NCBI RefSeq assembly: GCF_005217525.1
Contig: NZ_PNXQ01000012.1
Span: forward strand, 377,872-418,999
Length of the DNA stretch: 41,128 bases
Direction: 5' to 3'
Source: Paenibacillus terrae
Lineage (GTDB): Bacteria; Bacillota; Bacilli; Paenibacillales; Paenibacillaceae
In this document: positions 14,337 through 22,153 of the stretch, one piece after another
How the letters are laid out: each line of letters opens with the position of its first letter
Numbering within the stretch: position 1 is the stretch's first letter
Translations under genes and position numbers: made by a program
Notes under the pieces: generated by a model
Told to the model about the DNA's origin: nothing
What the model saw: only the letters and a program-made list of their open reading frames with translations
Database searches by the model: none

Positions 14337-15310
14337 GCTATAAAGTTATTTTACAGGATAAATATGATTTATCTCCGCTCGTGGAGAACATTAATTTGAG
14401 GGATTCGCTGGAGCAAATCGCTTATCAGGGCACAGTTAATTTGGTTGTTACGTCCGATATGCCTCCGATTTCTCCAGGGATGTCGATCCGGGTTAGTGGC
14501 ATTCCTTATGGCAAAAAAGACTATGTCCCCTTGCTGTCTCCAGCGGTTATTTGGGAAGTGGAAACCTCCAACAATGGACTCAAGCGTATGACGCTGACGT
14601 TATATGATCGCACGGTGTATTTGGACAAGTCGGAGGATGAATATTTGCTCCCTGCCAAGCAGACGGCTACTCAGCGTTTTCAGAAGTACGCCAGGGATTG
14701 GAAGCTGAAAATCGCTTCATTGCCAGATACGAAAAAGACGCTGGGACGCGCCGTATACCGGACACAGTCCATCTATTCTATGATGCTGGGAGATCTGCGT
14801 GAAACGGCAAAAGCGGGTGGCAAGCTGTATCATCCACGGATGATTACCTCCGGTTTGGAGCTATATGAGCTGGGAACGAACAAAGATGTGTATGTTTTGG
14901 AGAGAGTGACCGATACGACACAATCCCGTACGCTGGAAGGTGCGGCCACGAGGGTCAAGGTACTGGCTACGGCGGCCAGTGAAACGGGCAATGAGGTTCC
15001 CTCCAAGGTGATGGCGCTTGAGGAAAAGGACATTGCCAAGTATGGCACACTTCAGGTGATCGTGCAGGATGATGAGGTGAAATCGGGTGCGGCGGCACGT
15101 GAGTTGGCCAAAAGTAAGCTGAGAGGCATACAACAAACGATATCGGTAAATGCGCCAGATATGAACACGATTCGTGCAGGAGACGCAGTGATGCTAGGTT
15201 CCATGAAGCTGCTGGTGATTTCAGTGAGCAGGGAATTGGGCAACCCCGGCAGCATGTCGCTGGAGTTGGGCACGTATGACGATGTAAAAAGGAGGTTTTA
15301 CCTTGAATAA
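14333..15310 (+). CDS. xkdQ: Tail hub protein (XkdQ-like, gp27/gpD type)
   Basis: 325 residues, the size of PBSX XkdQ. It opens with YKVILQDKYDLSPLVENINLRDSLEQIAY, the conserved start of this family, and continues with an SGIPYG loop, YDRTVYLDKSEDEYL and a C-terminal domain with DMNTIRAGDAVML and LGTYDDVKRRFYL. The protein forms the central hub ring through which the tube passes. Its ATG overlaps the preceding stop (ATGA), and its end overlaps the next TTG start, so translation is coupled. Confidence 0.93.
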   Translation: MSYKVILQDKYDLSPLVENINLRDSLEQIAYQGTVNLVVTSDMPPISPGMSIRVSGIPYGKKDYVPLLSPAVIWEVETSNNGLKRMTLTLYDRTVYLDKSEDEYLLPAKQTATQRFQKYARDWKLKIASLPDTKKTLGRAVYRTQSIYSMMLGDLRETAKAGGKLYHPRMITSGLELYELGTNKDVYVLERVTDTTQSRTLEGAATRVKVLATAASETGNEVPSKVMALEEKDIAKYGTLQVIVQDDEVKSGAAARELAKSKLRGIQQTISVNAPDMNTIRAGDAVMLGSMKLLVISVSRELGNPGSMSLELGTYDDVKRRFYLE

Positions 15311-15710
15311 GGACCCCTATGGGCATTTGGTCACCGCTCTGCAATCCTCATTTCACAAGCAAACCAAGCAAGCGCTAAGTGGAGTAGGTGCCGTACTAGG
15401 CACGATTACTTCCACGGGACTCAAGCTGGACGATTTTAAACATGAGCTTCAGGATTATCTAATCGCCGAGCTGCCGGGATTGCTGTCTGTACCGCGTCAT
15501 ATGTACAAAGGAACCTCAAACGCAGTAGAGTCGGAGAATTGGGAGGGCAAGGAGCTGAAAACTTCCTTTTATATCGGGGAGGACGAGCTGGAGGATGTAA
15601 ATCTGAGCCTGAACGAAGGACTGAAGCCCGGTGATCGCGTACTTGCGGTTCGGGTGAATAGTGGCAACGATGTGGTTGTGGTGTGCAAGGTGGTGAGTGG
15701 ACGTGGCTAA
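15303..15710 (+). CDS. xkdR: DUF2577 baseplate protein (XkdR-like)
   Basis: 135 residues, TTG start with AAAGGAGG 7 nt upstream inside the preceding gene. Features are a helical N-terminus (DPYGHLVTALQSSFHKQ), LGTITSTGLKLDDF and a beta-rich C-terminus ending GDRVLAVRVNSGNDVVVVCKV, the OB-like end typical of DUF2577. In this family the product is thought to sit at the hub tip. No separate VgrG or PAAR spike gene exists in the locus, so this and XkdQ are the only candidates for the puncturing tip. Confidence 0.9.
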   Translation: MNKDPYGHLVTALQSSFHKQTKQALSGVGAVLGTITSTGLKLDDFKHELQDYLIAELPGLLSVPRHMYKGTSNAVESENWEGKELKTSFYIGEDELEDVNLSLNEGLKPGDRVLAVRVNSGNDVVVVCKVVSGRG

Positions 15711-16161
15711 TTTATTTCCCGAAACGGATGATATGCTCTGGACGGATATTACGGATCCGGATGTGCTGGAGGATAACCGGGCGGTATTTGGACGAAGCTG
15801 GCGGTTTGATTTTGAAGCCGGAGAATTTGTCATGAGCCCCAGCCGTAAAATCGTGACTACAGGTGAAAAAGAAGCCTGGGTGCAGTGGTGTGAAAAAGCA
15901 ATTCGTACCCCCCGCTACCGTCACGTCATCTATTCTCCCGACTATGGTAGCGAGCTGGAGGAGCTGATCGGCAGCAGCTATGGGCATGGTGTGCAGGAAA
16001 GTGAAATCAAGCGCATGGTCATTGAAGCGTTGCTAGCAGATGCTCGCACGGCTAGTGTGGATCAGTTTACGTTTAGCTGGGAAGGCGAGGCATGCCATTT
16101 TAGCTGCCAGATTACGAATGTACGGGATGAAACGGAAATTGTGGAAAGTGTGGTGATCTAA
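15703..16161 (+). CDS. xkdS: Baseplate wedge protein DUF2634 (XkdS-like, gp25 type)
   Basis: 152 residues from GTG 15703 (AAGGTGG 9 nt upstream); GTG 15697 is closer to the site than usual. The N-terminus LFPETDDMLW, the GRSWRFDFEAGEF start of the conserved core, WVQWCEKAIRTPRYRHVIYSPDYGSELEELIG (given here in part: AIRTPRYRH, YSPDYGSE) and a C-terminal FSWEGEACHFSC strand identify DUF2634. This corresponds to T4 gp25, which starts sheath assembly. It overlaps xkdR by 8 nt and ends TAATG at the next gene. Confidence 0.93.
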   Translation: MANLFPETDDMLWTDITDPDVLEDNRAVFGRSWRFDFEAGEFVMSPSRKIVTTGEKEAWVQWCEKAIRTPRYRHVIYSPDYGSELEELIGSSYGHGVQESEIKRMVIEALLADARTASVDQFTFSWEGEACHFSCQITNVRDETEIVESVVI

Positions 16162-17312
16162 TGGCAGACTTGCCGGAATATTTGGTAGACCAGACGGAAG
16201 AGGAAATTTTGAGTCGTATGCTGGAAAAAGTACCTTCGGACATCGATAAGTCCGAGGGCTCTTTTATTTGGGATGCGCAGGCGCCAGTAGCGTTTATGCT
16301 ATCCGAAGCGGCGATCTGGGCGCAGGAGCTGCTGCGCCGGGGCTTTGCCAGCACGGCAGCCAGCGACAACCCGGATTTTCGCTCGCCGGAGCTGGATCTG
16401 CGAACAGCAGAGCATGGAGTGACACGGAGGGAAGCGGTTGCTGCCTCAGGTATGGTCATATTCACGGGTACAGCGGGAACGACCGTTCCGGCGGGAACGT
16501 TGGTGGCGACCCCGGCAGATGATGTATCCGGGGAAGCTTCCATTGAGTATGCGACCACGGCAGCGGCCACGCTGGATGAGCAGGGTAAAGGAGAAGCGGC
16601 GATTCGGGCAGTCAATCCCGGTCGCAGCGGTAACGTACCCGCGGGCGTCATTCAGGTGATGGCTAGCCCGGTCAATGGTGTTTCCTCCGTTATCAATACG
16701 GAGGAAACGAAAAGTGGCACGGACATTGAGAGCGACCAGCTGTTGCTGGAGCGTTTTTATGCCAAGGTGCGGAACCAGGGGACAAGCGGCAACAAGGCGC
16801 AGTATATGCAGTGGGCGAATGAAATCGCTGGAGTAGGCGGCGTGGAGGTTGTTCCGCTGTGGAAAGGGCCGGGTACGGTGGCTTTATATGTGCTGGACAC
16901 AGATAAACGCGCTGCCAGTCCGGATATCGTCGCTGCGGTGCAGAAGTACATTGATCCGACTCAGGATGGACAAGGTGAAGGATTGGCACCCGCGGGTCCC
17001 GTGGTGACGATCATGCCTGCGGCAGAGGTGGAAATTAACATCTCGGTCAAGGTACAGCGTACCAAGGAGAAGCCGTCCACCCTGGATGAAATCAAAAAGC
17101 TGATCGAAAGCGGAGTGCGGACGTATTTGAAGCAGCTTGCTTTTTACAAGGAAGACCCGTTGGTTCGGTATACCCGGATCTCTGCTGTTTTGCTGGACAT
17201 TCCGATCATTATTGATTTCTCTGAGCTAAAAATTAACGGACAGAGCAATCAGAATATTGAGATTGGATCAGGTCAGGTGGCGGTGCTGGGGACGGTGAGC
17301 GTCAGTGAGTAA
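16161..17312 (+). CDS. xkdT: Baseplate J-like wedge protein (XkdT-like)
   Basis: 383 residues, typical length for Baseplate_J (P2 gpJ/T4 gp6). It begins LPEYLVDQTEEEILSRML. An early helical part (APVAFMLSEAAIWAQELL) leads to the PAGTLVATP region and beta-rich GRSGNVPAGVI, followed by the conserved ESDQLLLERFYAKVRNQGTSGNKAQYMQWANE block (in part: LLLERFYAKV, GNKAQYMQWA) and VVPLWKGPGTVALYV. The wedges form the ring that opens on contact and triggers sheath contraction. ATG overlaps the preceding TAA by one base. Confidence 0.96.
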   Translation: MADLPEYLVDQTEEEILSRMLEKVPSDIDKSEGSFIWDAQAPVAFMLSEAAIWAQELLRRGFASTAASDNPDFRSPELDLRTAEHGVTRREAVAASGMVIFTGTAGTTVPAGTLVATPADDVSGEASIEYATTAAATLDEQGKGEAAIRAVNPGRSGNVPAGVIQVMASPVNGVSSVINTEETKSGTDIESDQLLLERFYAKVRNQGTSGNKAQYMQWANEIAGVGGVEVVPLWKGPGTVALYVLDTDKRAASPDIVAAVQKYIDPTQDGQGEGLAPAGPVVTIMPAAEVEINISVKVQRTKEKPSTLDEIKKLIESGVRTYLKQLAFYKEDPLVRYTRISAVLLDIPIIIDFSELKINGQSNQNIEIGSGQVAVLGTVSVSE

Positions 17313-17928
17313 TGATGGATTGAACCGTAGTGTCAGCTCGTTCTTTTCTGGTCGAGCTATGGGAGAGGATATTCAAATGAGTAGCTTGCGGGGACGCGAG
17401 CTGTTTTCCTATTTACCCGCCTACTATGAAATTTCCCGTGTGATGCGCTCCGATATGGATGCGAAGGGTAGTGAACTGGATTCCTTGTATCTGGCGATGG
17501 ATGCGACGGTGGCTCAGTTTTTCGTCCGTACCGCTACCTGGGGATTGGAACGCTGGGAAATGGAACTGGGTATCGAAACCGACCTGGCGAAGCCATTGGA
17601 CCAACGGCGTGCGGTGGTGGAATCGAAGCTGCGAGGGGCAGGAACTTTTTCCGGCCGACTTGTCAAAAATGTAGCTGAAGCATATGACGGAGGCACGGTA
17701 GATGTTACTTTTCATCCCGCCGAATGGGGATTCACGGTCAAATTTATAGATACCATCGGGATTCCGCCCAATGTGGAGGATCTTAAAGCAGCTATCGAGG
17801 AGATCAAGCCGGCTCACATGGCGGTTGAATACAAACTACGCTACCTGACCATTGCTGAAGTCGAATCTATGACCATCTATGAAAATGAACATACAACACA
17901 GGATAGATATCTAGGAGGTGGCGCATAA
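17305..17928 (+). CDS. xkdU: Baseplate protein DUF2313 (XkdU/YmfQ-like)
   Basis: 207 residues from GTG 17305, which overlaps the end of xkdT. The family usually starts near GRELFSYLPAYYEISRVM, preceded here by about 28 extra residues. ATG 17377, with a GGGAGAGGA stretch upstream, would give a 183-residue protein nearer the usual size. The start is therefore uncertain. Conserved parts are FVRTATWGLERWEMELGIE and the C-terminal DLKAAIEEIKPAHMAVEYKL. This protein joins wedge to fibre (Mu gp48/P2 gpI equivalent). Confidence 0.92.
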   Translation: MSNDGLNRSVSSFFSGRAMGEDIQMSSLRGRELFSYLPAYYEISRVMRSDMDAKGSELDSLYLAMDATVAQFFVRTATWGLERWEMELGIETDLAKPLDQRRAVVESKLRGAGTFSGRLVKNVAEAYDGGTVDVTFHPAEWGFTVKFIDTIGIPPNVEDLKAAIEEIKPAHMAVEYKLRYLTIAEVESMTIYENEHTTQDRYLGGGA

Positions 17929-17929
17929 C

Positions 17930-20458
17930 ATGGCAAGCGAAAAAACACCAAATCTTGGCTTAAATCAAATTGACCGCACATCGCCCAAAACAACGTATTT
18001 TGATCTGGAGAAGTATTTGGATCAAAACTGGCGTGCTGTAGATGATTTTGCAGGTGGCGTGAATGATGGTGTAAATGAGATTAAGAAGCGTCTGGATACG
18101 ACAGAGCGTAAGATGGTAACTTTGGAACCTGGGCTGCAAATTGTTCATGCAGAAAAGGCCGCGCCGTTTTCGCTTACAGGGTTGAGCGGGCGTACGTTGG
18201 TGAATTTGTTGGGAAGAGATTGGGGAGGATCGAAAGCTCTTCCGAGGTTCGGACGTTTTCAGTCTACGTTGGACATTGATACCAAAAAAAGCATAGCAGG
18301 TAGTGGCTCTTTAAAGATAACAGCAGAACTTGCCAATGCTATTGCTGACGGTTTTGGTAATACAACAACGACAATAAAAGCAGGCAAAAAATATATTGCT
18401 CTTGGGAATTTATACAATGAGTCTGGTAGTAATATGCAAATTGTTATTCAGAAAACTGGTTTCTCAACTCCGTTGGTTACTTCCAAGAACAAATGGGAGT
18501 TCACCTATGTAGTATTCTCGTCTTCAGTAGATGTTAATACCACCCAAGCGATGGCGCGACTTAATGCTACAGCAGTTGATCAGATTGGCTATGCGGATGC
18601 TCTTAGATTATATGAGATTTCGGATGTTGAATACACAGCACTTGCTAACATGACGTCAGAACAAATAGCCTCGAAATATCCATATGTAGATAGCGTAATG
18701 CCTGTACGTAATCCGTATGCGATTCGGTATGGTGAGAATTTGCTTCCGACGCTTTACGAGTGGTCAGCAAAACAAGGAGGTCCTGTAATTTTGGACCTGC
18801 AAAGTATTTTAGTTACATCGGACAATAAGCTGATACACAATGTTTCTCCAGTAGTCCCCGGCAAGACATATACCCTATCCGTTGAATCATCCGATGCTAA
18901 TGGTCGGATATCCGTCACAAATAACCCTGAATCTACTGTACTTGCGGATAAAACGGGTTTTGGACTATTGAGTGTTACATTTACAGTACCTACCGGTGAG
19001 ACCAGTATCAATGTTCGTTTGTTAGGTGCAGCGACGACAGTGACGACTATTTCCAAACCTATGCTCAACATCGGCAGTACCGCCAAACCATTCAAGCAGC
19101 GTGAAGACTCCATGCTTGCTATGCAAACAGATCTTTACGCTGATCCGGTGACAGGGGCAAATGCTGATACAGTGTTTGAACGTGATGGGCAGTATTTCAA
19201 GGCTAAAAAATGGAACAGTGTGACGCTGGATGGATCGTTCGTCTGGACGCTTCCGGGTAGCTATACAGGCTATAAAGTTGTAGGAATATCCGGGTTAGGT
19301 CCAGCTAAAGCGTATGATTCGCTATATGTTGCTAAGTACGATGGGAAGATCCTGACACATAATTCCGCAATGACAGCGGCAGATAACGCCTATTTCCGTA
19401 ATCAGACGACCAAAGATGCATTTGATGTATCTATCTCCAGCGCAGACAGCGGATGGGGGGACAGCTATACCCCAACAACAGACGAGATTAAGGCTTATTT
19501 TATGGGGTGGAAGATGCGCGATCAGATGACGCTTGCTCCATATGATGGTACAGGCGTTAAAGCATGGGGCACGCTGATGTCGGGCGGAACTGATAATTAC
19601 ACAAACACCCTACCGACGACGCAAGCAGCAGACTTCAAAACGCCGTACCAACTCATATACCAACTCGCAACGCCTACCATTGTGCCCATCGTATCCGAGG
19701 GACAGCTTACGTTCACTGAGGGAGATAATCAGGTTGAAGTAGGTACGGGGATTGTACTGCGCGAACGAAACGAGACGTATCAACAACCGGTGGAAAAATT
19801 ATGGAATGTCAATAACGCAAACTACACTACTACTGCGTGGCTTAAACGAAAAGCATCGGATATTTTGGCGATTTATAAAAATGGAAAACGAGATCACGCA
19901 TGGATGATAACCAACAGAATAGTTACAAGTGCAGGGGCGTTGGCGCAACAATATGATGCCGATCATGACGCTGGATCATCCTATAGTGTAACTTACCTTA
20001 CTCTTGAGCGTTCGCCAGTCGTGCCATTCACAGGCTCTTACGCAGCCAACGAAAAGACGCTGCTTGCTGATTTAGTGAACAACGTACAGCAGAACACGGC
20101 GCGGTTGTCCGTGATGGAGAACAAGAAGGCTGACAAAGACAGTCCTGCGTGGCTCAAACCCACGTTGATTAATGGGTGGGCTTCGTCATTGTTCGGTTTC
20201 ATTAAACTTAGTGATAACGTAGTCTATTTCAGAGATTCAATTTCAGGCGGAGTTACAACACCTGGAACTATATTGTTTACCCTTCCCGCGCAGTATAGAC
20301 CCTCTATAAGAACGGAGATACGGGTAAGATCAAACGGCGGCGGTAACGAATCCAGCAATTCCACCGTAGTCATAAACACGAACGGAACTGTCATGATCCA
20401 GAACACTATATACACGGCTGTGTGGCTGGACGGGGTTTCGTTTATAGCCGAACAATAA
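17930..20458 (+). CDS. Tail fibre / receptor-binding protein
   Basis: 842 residues. ATG 17930 follows AGGAGGTGG. The N-terminus (TPNLGLNQIDRTSPKTTYFD, then DLEKYLDQNWRAVDDF) is the attachment domain seen in PBSX XkdV-type fibres, followed by a short coiled coil (NEIKKRLDTTERK). Two beta-rich jelly-roll-like regions (about residues 100-235 and 265-395: GRFQSTLDIDTKKSIAGSGS, GKTYTLSVESSDANG) resemble carbohydrate-binding modules. The end (SSNSTVVINTNGTVMIQN, VWLDGVSFIAEQ) is a typical Gram-positive phage fibre tip. From about 18280 the DNA becomes more AT-rich and the codon use differs from the baseplate genes, which suggests exchange of the tip by recombination. It probably sets the killing spectrum. 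Confidence 0.88.
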   Translation: MASEKTPNLGLNQIDRTSPKTTYFDLEKYLDQNWRAVDDFAGGVNDGVNEIKKRLDTTERKMVTLEPGLQIVHAEKAAPFSLTGLSGRTLVNLLGRDWGGSKALPRFGRFQSTLDIDTKKSIAGSGSLKITAELANAIADGFGNTTTTIKAGKKYIALGNLYNESGSNMQIVIQKTGFSTPLVTSKNKWEFTYVVFSSSVDVNTTQAMARLNATAVDQIGYADALRLYEISDVEYTALANMTSEQIASKYPYVDSVMPVRNPYAIRYGENLLPTLYEWSAKQGGPVILDLQSILVTSDNKLIHNVSPVVPGKTYTLSVESSDANGRISVTNNPESTVLADKTGFGLLSVTFTVPTGETSINVRLLGAATTVTTISKPMLNIGSTAKPFKQREDSMLAMQTDLYADPVTGANADTVFERDGQYFKAKKWNSVTLDGSFVWTLPGSYTGYKVVGISGLGPAKAYDSLYVAKYDGKILTHNSAMTAADNAYFRNQTTKDAFDVSISSADSGWGDSYTPTTDEIKAYFMGWKMRDQMTLAPYDGTGVKAWGTLMSGGTDNYTNTLPTTQAADFKTPYQLIYQLATPTIVPIVSEGQLTFTEGDNQVEVGTGIVLRERNETYQQPVEKLWNVNNANYTTTAWLKRKASDILAIYKNGKRDHAWMITNRIVTSAGALAQQYDADHDAGSSYSVTYLTLERSPVVPFTGSYAANEKTLLADLVNNVQQNTARLSVMENKKADKDSPAWLKPTLINGWASSLFGFIKLSDNVVYFRDSISGGVTTPGTILFTLPAQYRPSIRTEIRVRSNGGGNESSNSTVVINTNGTVMIQNTIYTAVWLDGVSFIAEQ

Positions 20459-20471
20459 GGAGGTCTTACGC

Positions 20472-21083
20472 ATGAAAGTAGTACCTAAAATAAATACAGA
20501 GGGGTTCTACATTGAGGACGAGCTAGTGGACGATGCCTTTAATGGCGTCGTCCCTTTTTATACTCAATCTCCGCTCATGCTATCTGATGCAAACAAGCAA
20601 CCAGATACGTATCAACCTACTGCCATCAATGCCCAAACAACAGATCAAACTAGTCAGGAAAAAACTTCTGCGGGTTATACCGTGGGTATTCCAGTACCAC
20701 CGGGCCTACACCACCCCCGTTTTGACATTCAAGGCTGGCAGACCTATGAGTTAGAATACGCTGAAAAGCTGATAGAAGCACAGCATGCATACGAGCAGCA
20801 GAGCAAGGAAGCACAAGCTTTATTTCAGAGGCTGTATGATGATTGGCTGAGCAAGCCGGAAAAAGAACGTGGGGACGAGCCTGTCTATCTTGCCCAGTCC
20901 TTTACGGCTCCAGAGCGAAGAGACCCCACGACATTTTGGAGTGAGGGTTTAAGTGAGGAAGCTATTAAGGAATTGACATCAAAAACCGAGCAACAGCCAA
21001 GTGAGACAGATCAATTTAAGCAGCGTATTGCTGATCTTGAGATTACACTGGCCCAACTCATGCTTGGTAGTACAGGAAAATGA
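20472..21083 (+). CDS. Fibre accessory protein (XkdW-position, possible chaperone)
   Basis: 203 residues; AAGGAGG lies 8 nt before the ATG and the gene follows the fibre by 13 nt. An N-terminal part (VVPKINTEGFYIEDELVDD) is followed by a Thr/Gln-rich linker, then GIPVPPGLHHPRFDIQGWQT, a long charged helix (AHAYEQQSKEAQALFQRLYDDWL) and a C-terminal coiled coil (QFKQRIADLEITLAQLML). The GxPVPxGLxxPxFD pattern and the coiled-coil end recall small proteins encoded just after fibres in PBSX-type tails (XkdW) and phages, often fibre chaperones or adaptors. The assignment rests mainly on position. Confidence 0.6.
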   Translation: MKVVPKINTEGFYIEDELVDDAFNGVVPFYTQSPLMLSDANKQPDTYQPTAINAQTTDQTSQEKTSAGYTVGIPVPPGLHHPRFDIQGWQTYELEYAEKLIEAQHAYEQQSKEAQALFQRLYDDWLSKPEKERGDEPVYLAQSFTAPERRDPTTFWSEGLSEEAIKELTSKTEQQPSETDQFKQRIADLEITLAQLMLGSTGK

Positions 21084-21144
21084 CGTGTACTGACTGCTAT
21101 ATACAGCAGCAAGAATTTATATAAACGGAGGTGAAGTCATAACC

Positions 21145-21411
21145 ATGGCAGCTTTAACAGAGGCTCAATTGCGTATTTGTGCTCATGCTTGCATTACCCG
21201 CTATGATCGGGGAGAGGGTGATATAGCGACGATCATCGGTAGCTATGCTTTGGATGAACAGCAGGGTGGCGAGGTAATGAAAATTATTTTATCCAATCGT
21301 TCTGATCTGGTGCTGGGTAACGTAGATGATTCGTCATCTGTGGATGTTTCGGATAAGCAGGGAGAAGCAGTTAAATGGTATAGCTCTATTTTCCGCAAGA
21401 AAACAGTATAG
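21145..21411 (+). CDS. Unknown small protein in tailocin operon
   Basis: 88 residues; GGAGGTGA lies about 11 nt before the ATG. The product is not recognised. The first 40 residues form a helical domain (TEAQLRICAHACITRYDRGE, then GDIATIIGSYAL) with two Cys; the rest is polar with a DDSSSVDVSD stretch, ending basic (SIFRKK). No signal or membrane segment. It is the last gene before a terminator and the lysis genes, where PBSX has XkdX. A role in regulation or immunity is possible but unsupported. Confidence 0.6.
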   Translation: MAALTEAQLRICAHACITRYDRGEGDIATIIGSYALDEQQGGEVMKIILSNRSDLVLGNVDDSSSVDVSDKQGEAVKWYSSIFRKKTV

Positions 21412-21485
21412 CGAACAGAACAAAAATATTTAATTTCCAGGAAATAAAGAGCAATTAACACAATGTACAGCAAATAAAAATTAAG

Positions 21486-21511
21486 CACGCCCACGACGGA
21501 GCGTGTTTTTT
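21486..21511 (+). terminator. Terminator at the end of the tail structural operon
   Basis: CACGC and GCGTG (21501-21505) form a short GC-rich stem around a 10-nt loop, followed by six T. Likely partial termination before the lysis genes. The preceding 70 nt also contain ATTTCC-A-GGAAAT (21433-21445), a perfect inverted repeat. Confidence 0.7.
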
Positions 21512-21512
21512 G

Positions 21513-21535
21513 TGCCCTTGGATTAACCAAGGGCA
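21513..21535 (+). other. Perfect 9-bp hairpin upstream of the holin gene
   Basis: TGCCCTTGG-ATTAA-CCAAGGGCA begins one base after the T-run of the terminator and ends 24 nt before the AAGGGGG ribosome site of the holin. No strong T-run follows. A second hairpin so close suggests control of read-through into the lysis genes or protection of their 5' end. Confidence 0.6.
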
Positions 21536-21572
21536 TTCATTTTACACCTTGTATCAAAAAGGGGGAACAAGC

Positions 21573-22019
21573 ATGCATGAAAAGGTCGATCAGATTTGGC
21601 TGGGGTTTTCCACGGGGACCTTGATCGGTTATTTTTTCGGGGGGTGGACGACGATGTTGACGTTGTTGTTATGGATGGTTATTATCGACTTTTTCACAGG
21701 CTGGGCGGCGGCCTGGATTAACGGGGCATTGAAAAGCCGAGAGGGCTATTACGGTATTTTTCGCAAGGTTACGGTGTTTTTGATGATTACGGTAGCTCAT
21801 CTGATCGACGGTATTCTCGGGGATGCACATTATTTCCGAGATGCCGTCGTTTTCTTTTATTTGGCGAATGAACTATTGTCGATTATTGAAAATGTGGGCC
21901 GAATGGGAGTGCCGATGCCGGATATTTTGCGAAATGCGGTAGCCATTTTTGAATCCAAGTCGGTCGGGGAAAAGAAAAAGCCAACAGACCCCTCCGACAA
22001 AGGAAATAAAGCTTCATAA
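21573..22019 (+). CDS. Phage holin (holin family 4_1, TcdE/Cph1 type)
   Basis: 148 residues, ATG 21573 with AAGGGGG upstream. Three hydrophobic segments are visible (about residues 9-25, 26-48, and 65-100), with LLWMVIIDFFTGWAAAWING, the family signature (D-x-x-T-G), GIFRKVTVFLMITVAHLID and DAVVFFYLANELLSIIENVGRMG (in part LANELLSIIENV). The tail is Lys-rich and cytoplasmic. It forms membrane lesions that let the lysin reach the wall and so times release of particles. It is followed by the GH25 lysin with a 134-nt spacer containing no other gene. Confidence 0.93.
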   Translation: MHEKVDQIWLGFSTGTLIGYFFGGWTTMLTLLLWMVIIDFFTGWAAAWINGALKSREGYYGIFRKVTVFLMITVAHLIDGILGDAHYFRDAVVFFYLANELLSIIENVGRMGVPMPDILRNAVAIFESKSVGEKKKPTDPSDKGNKAS

Positions 22020-22153
22020 GGTGAGCAGAATGCACCTTTGCCCCATTTTCAGCACCAAGTTGGAAAAGCCCGGACCACGTCAATGGTCCAAGCATAGTTA
22101 TAACAGTAACATCATCGGTTACAACATTATGAATGACAAGGAGGGATCGACTT

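Noticed and set aside
9248..17928. Extracellular contractile injection system (eCIS) or type VI secretion
   Set aside because: No AAA+ ATPase, VgrG/PAAR spike or toxin cargo gene; order and families match PBSX instead.
22072..22089. GGACCA/TGGTCC hairpin between holin and lysin as a terminator
   Set aside because: Only 6 bp, no T-run, and the lysin must be expressed with the holin.
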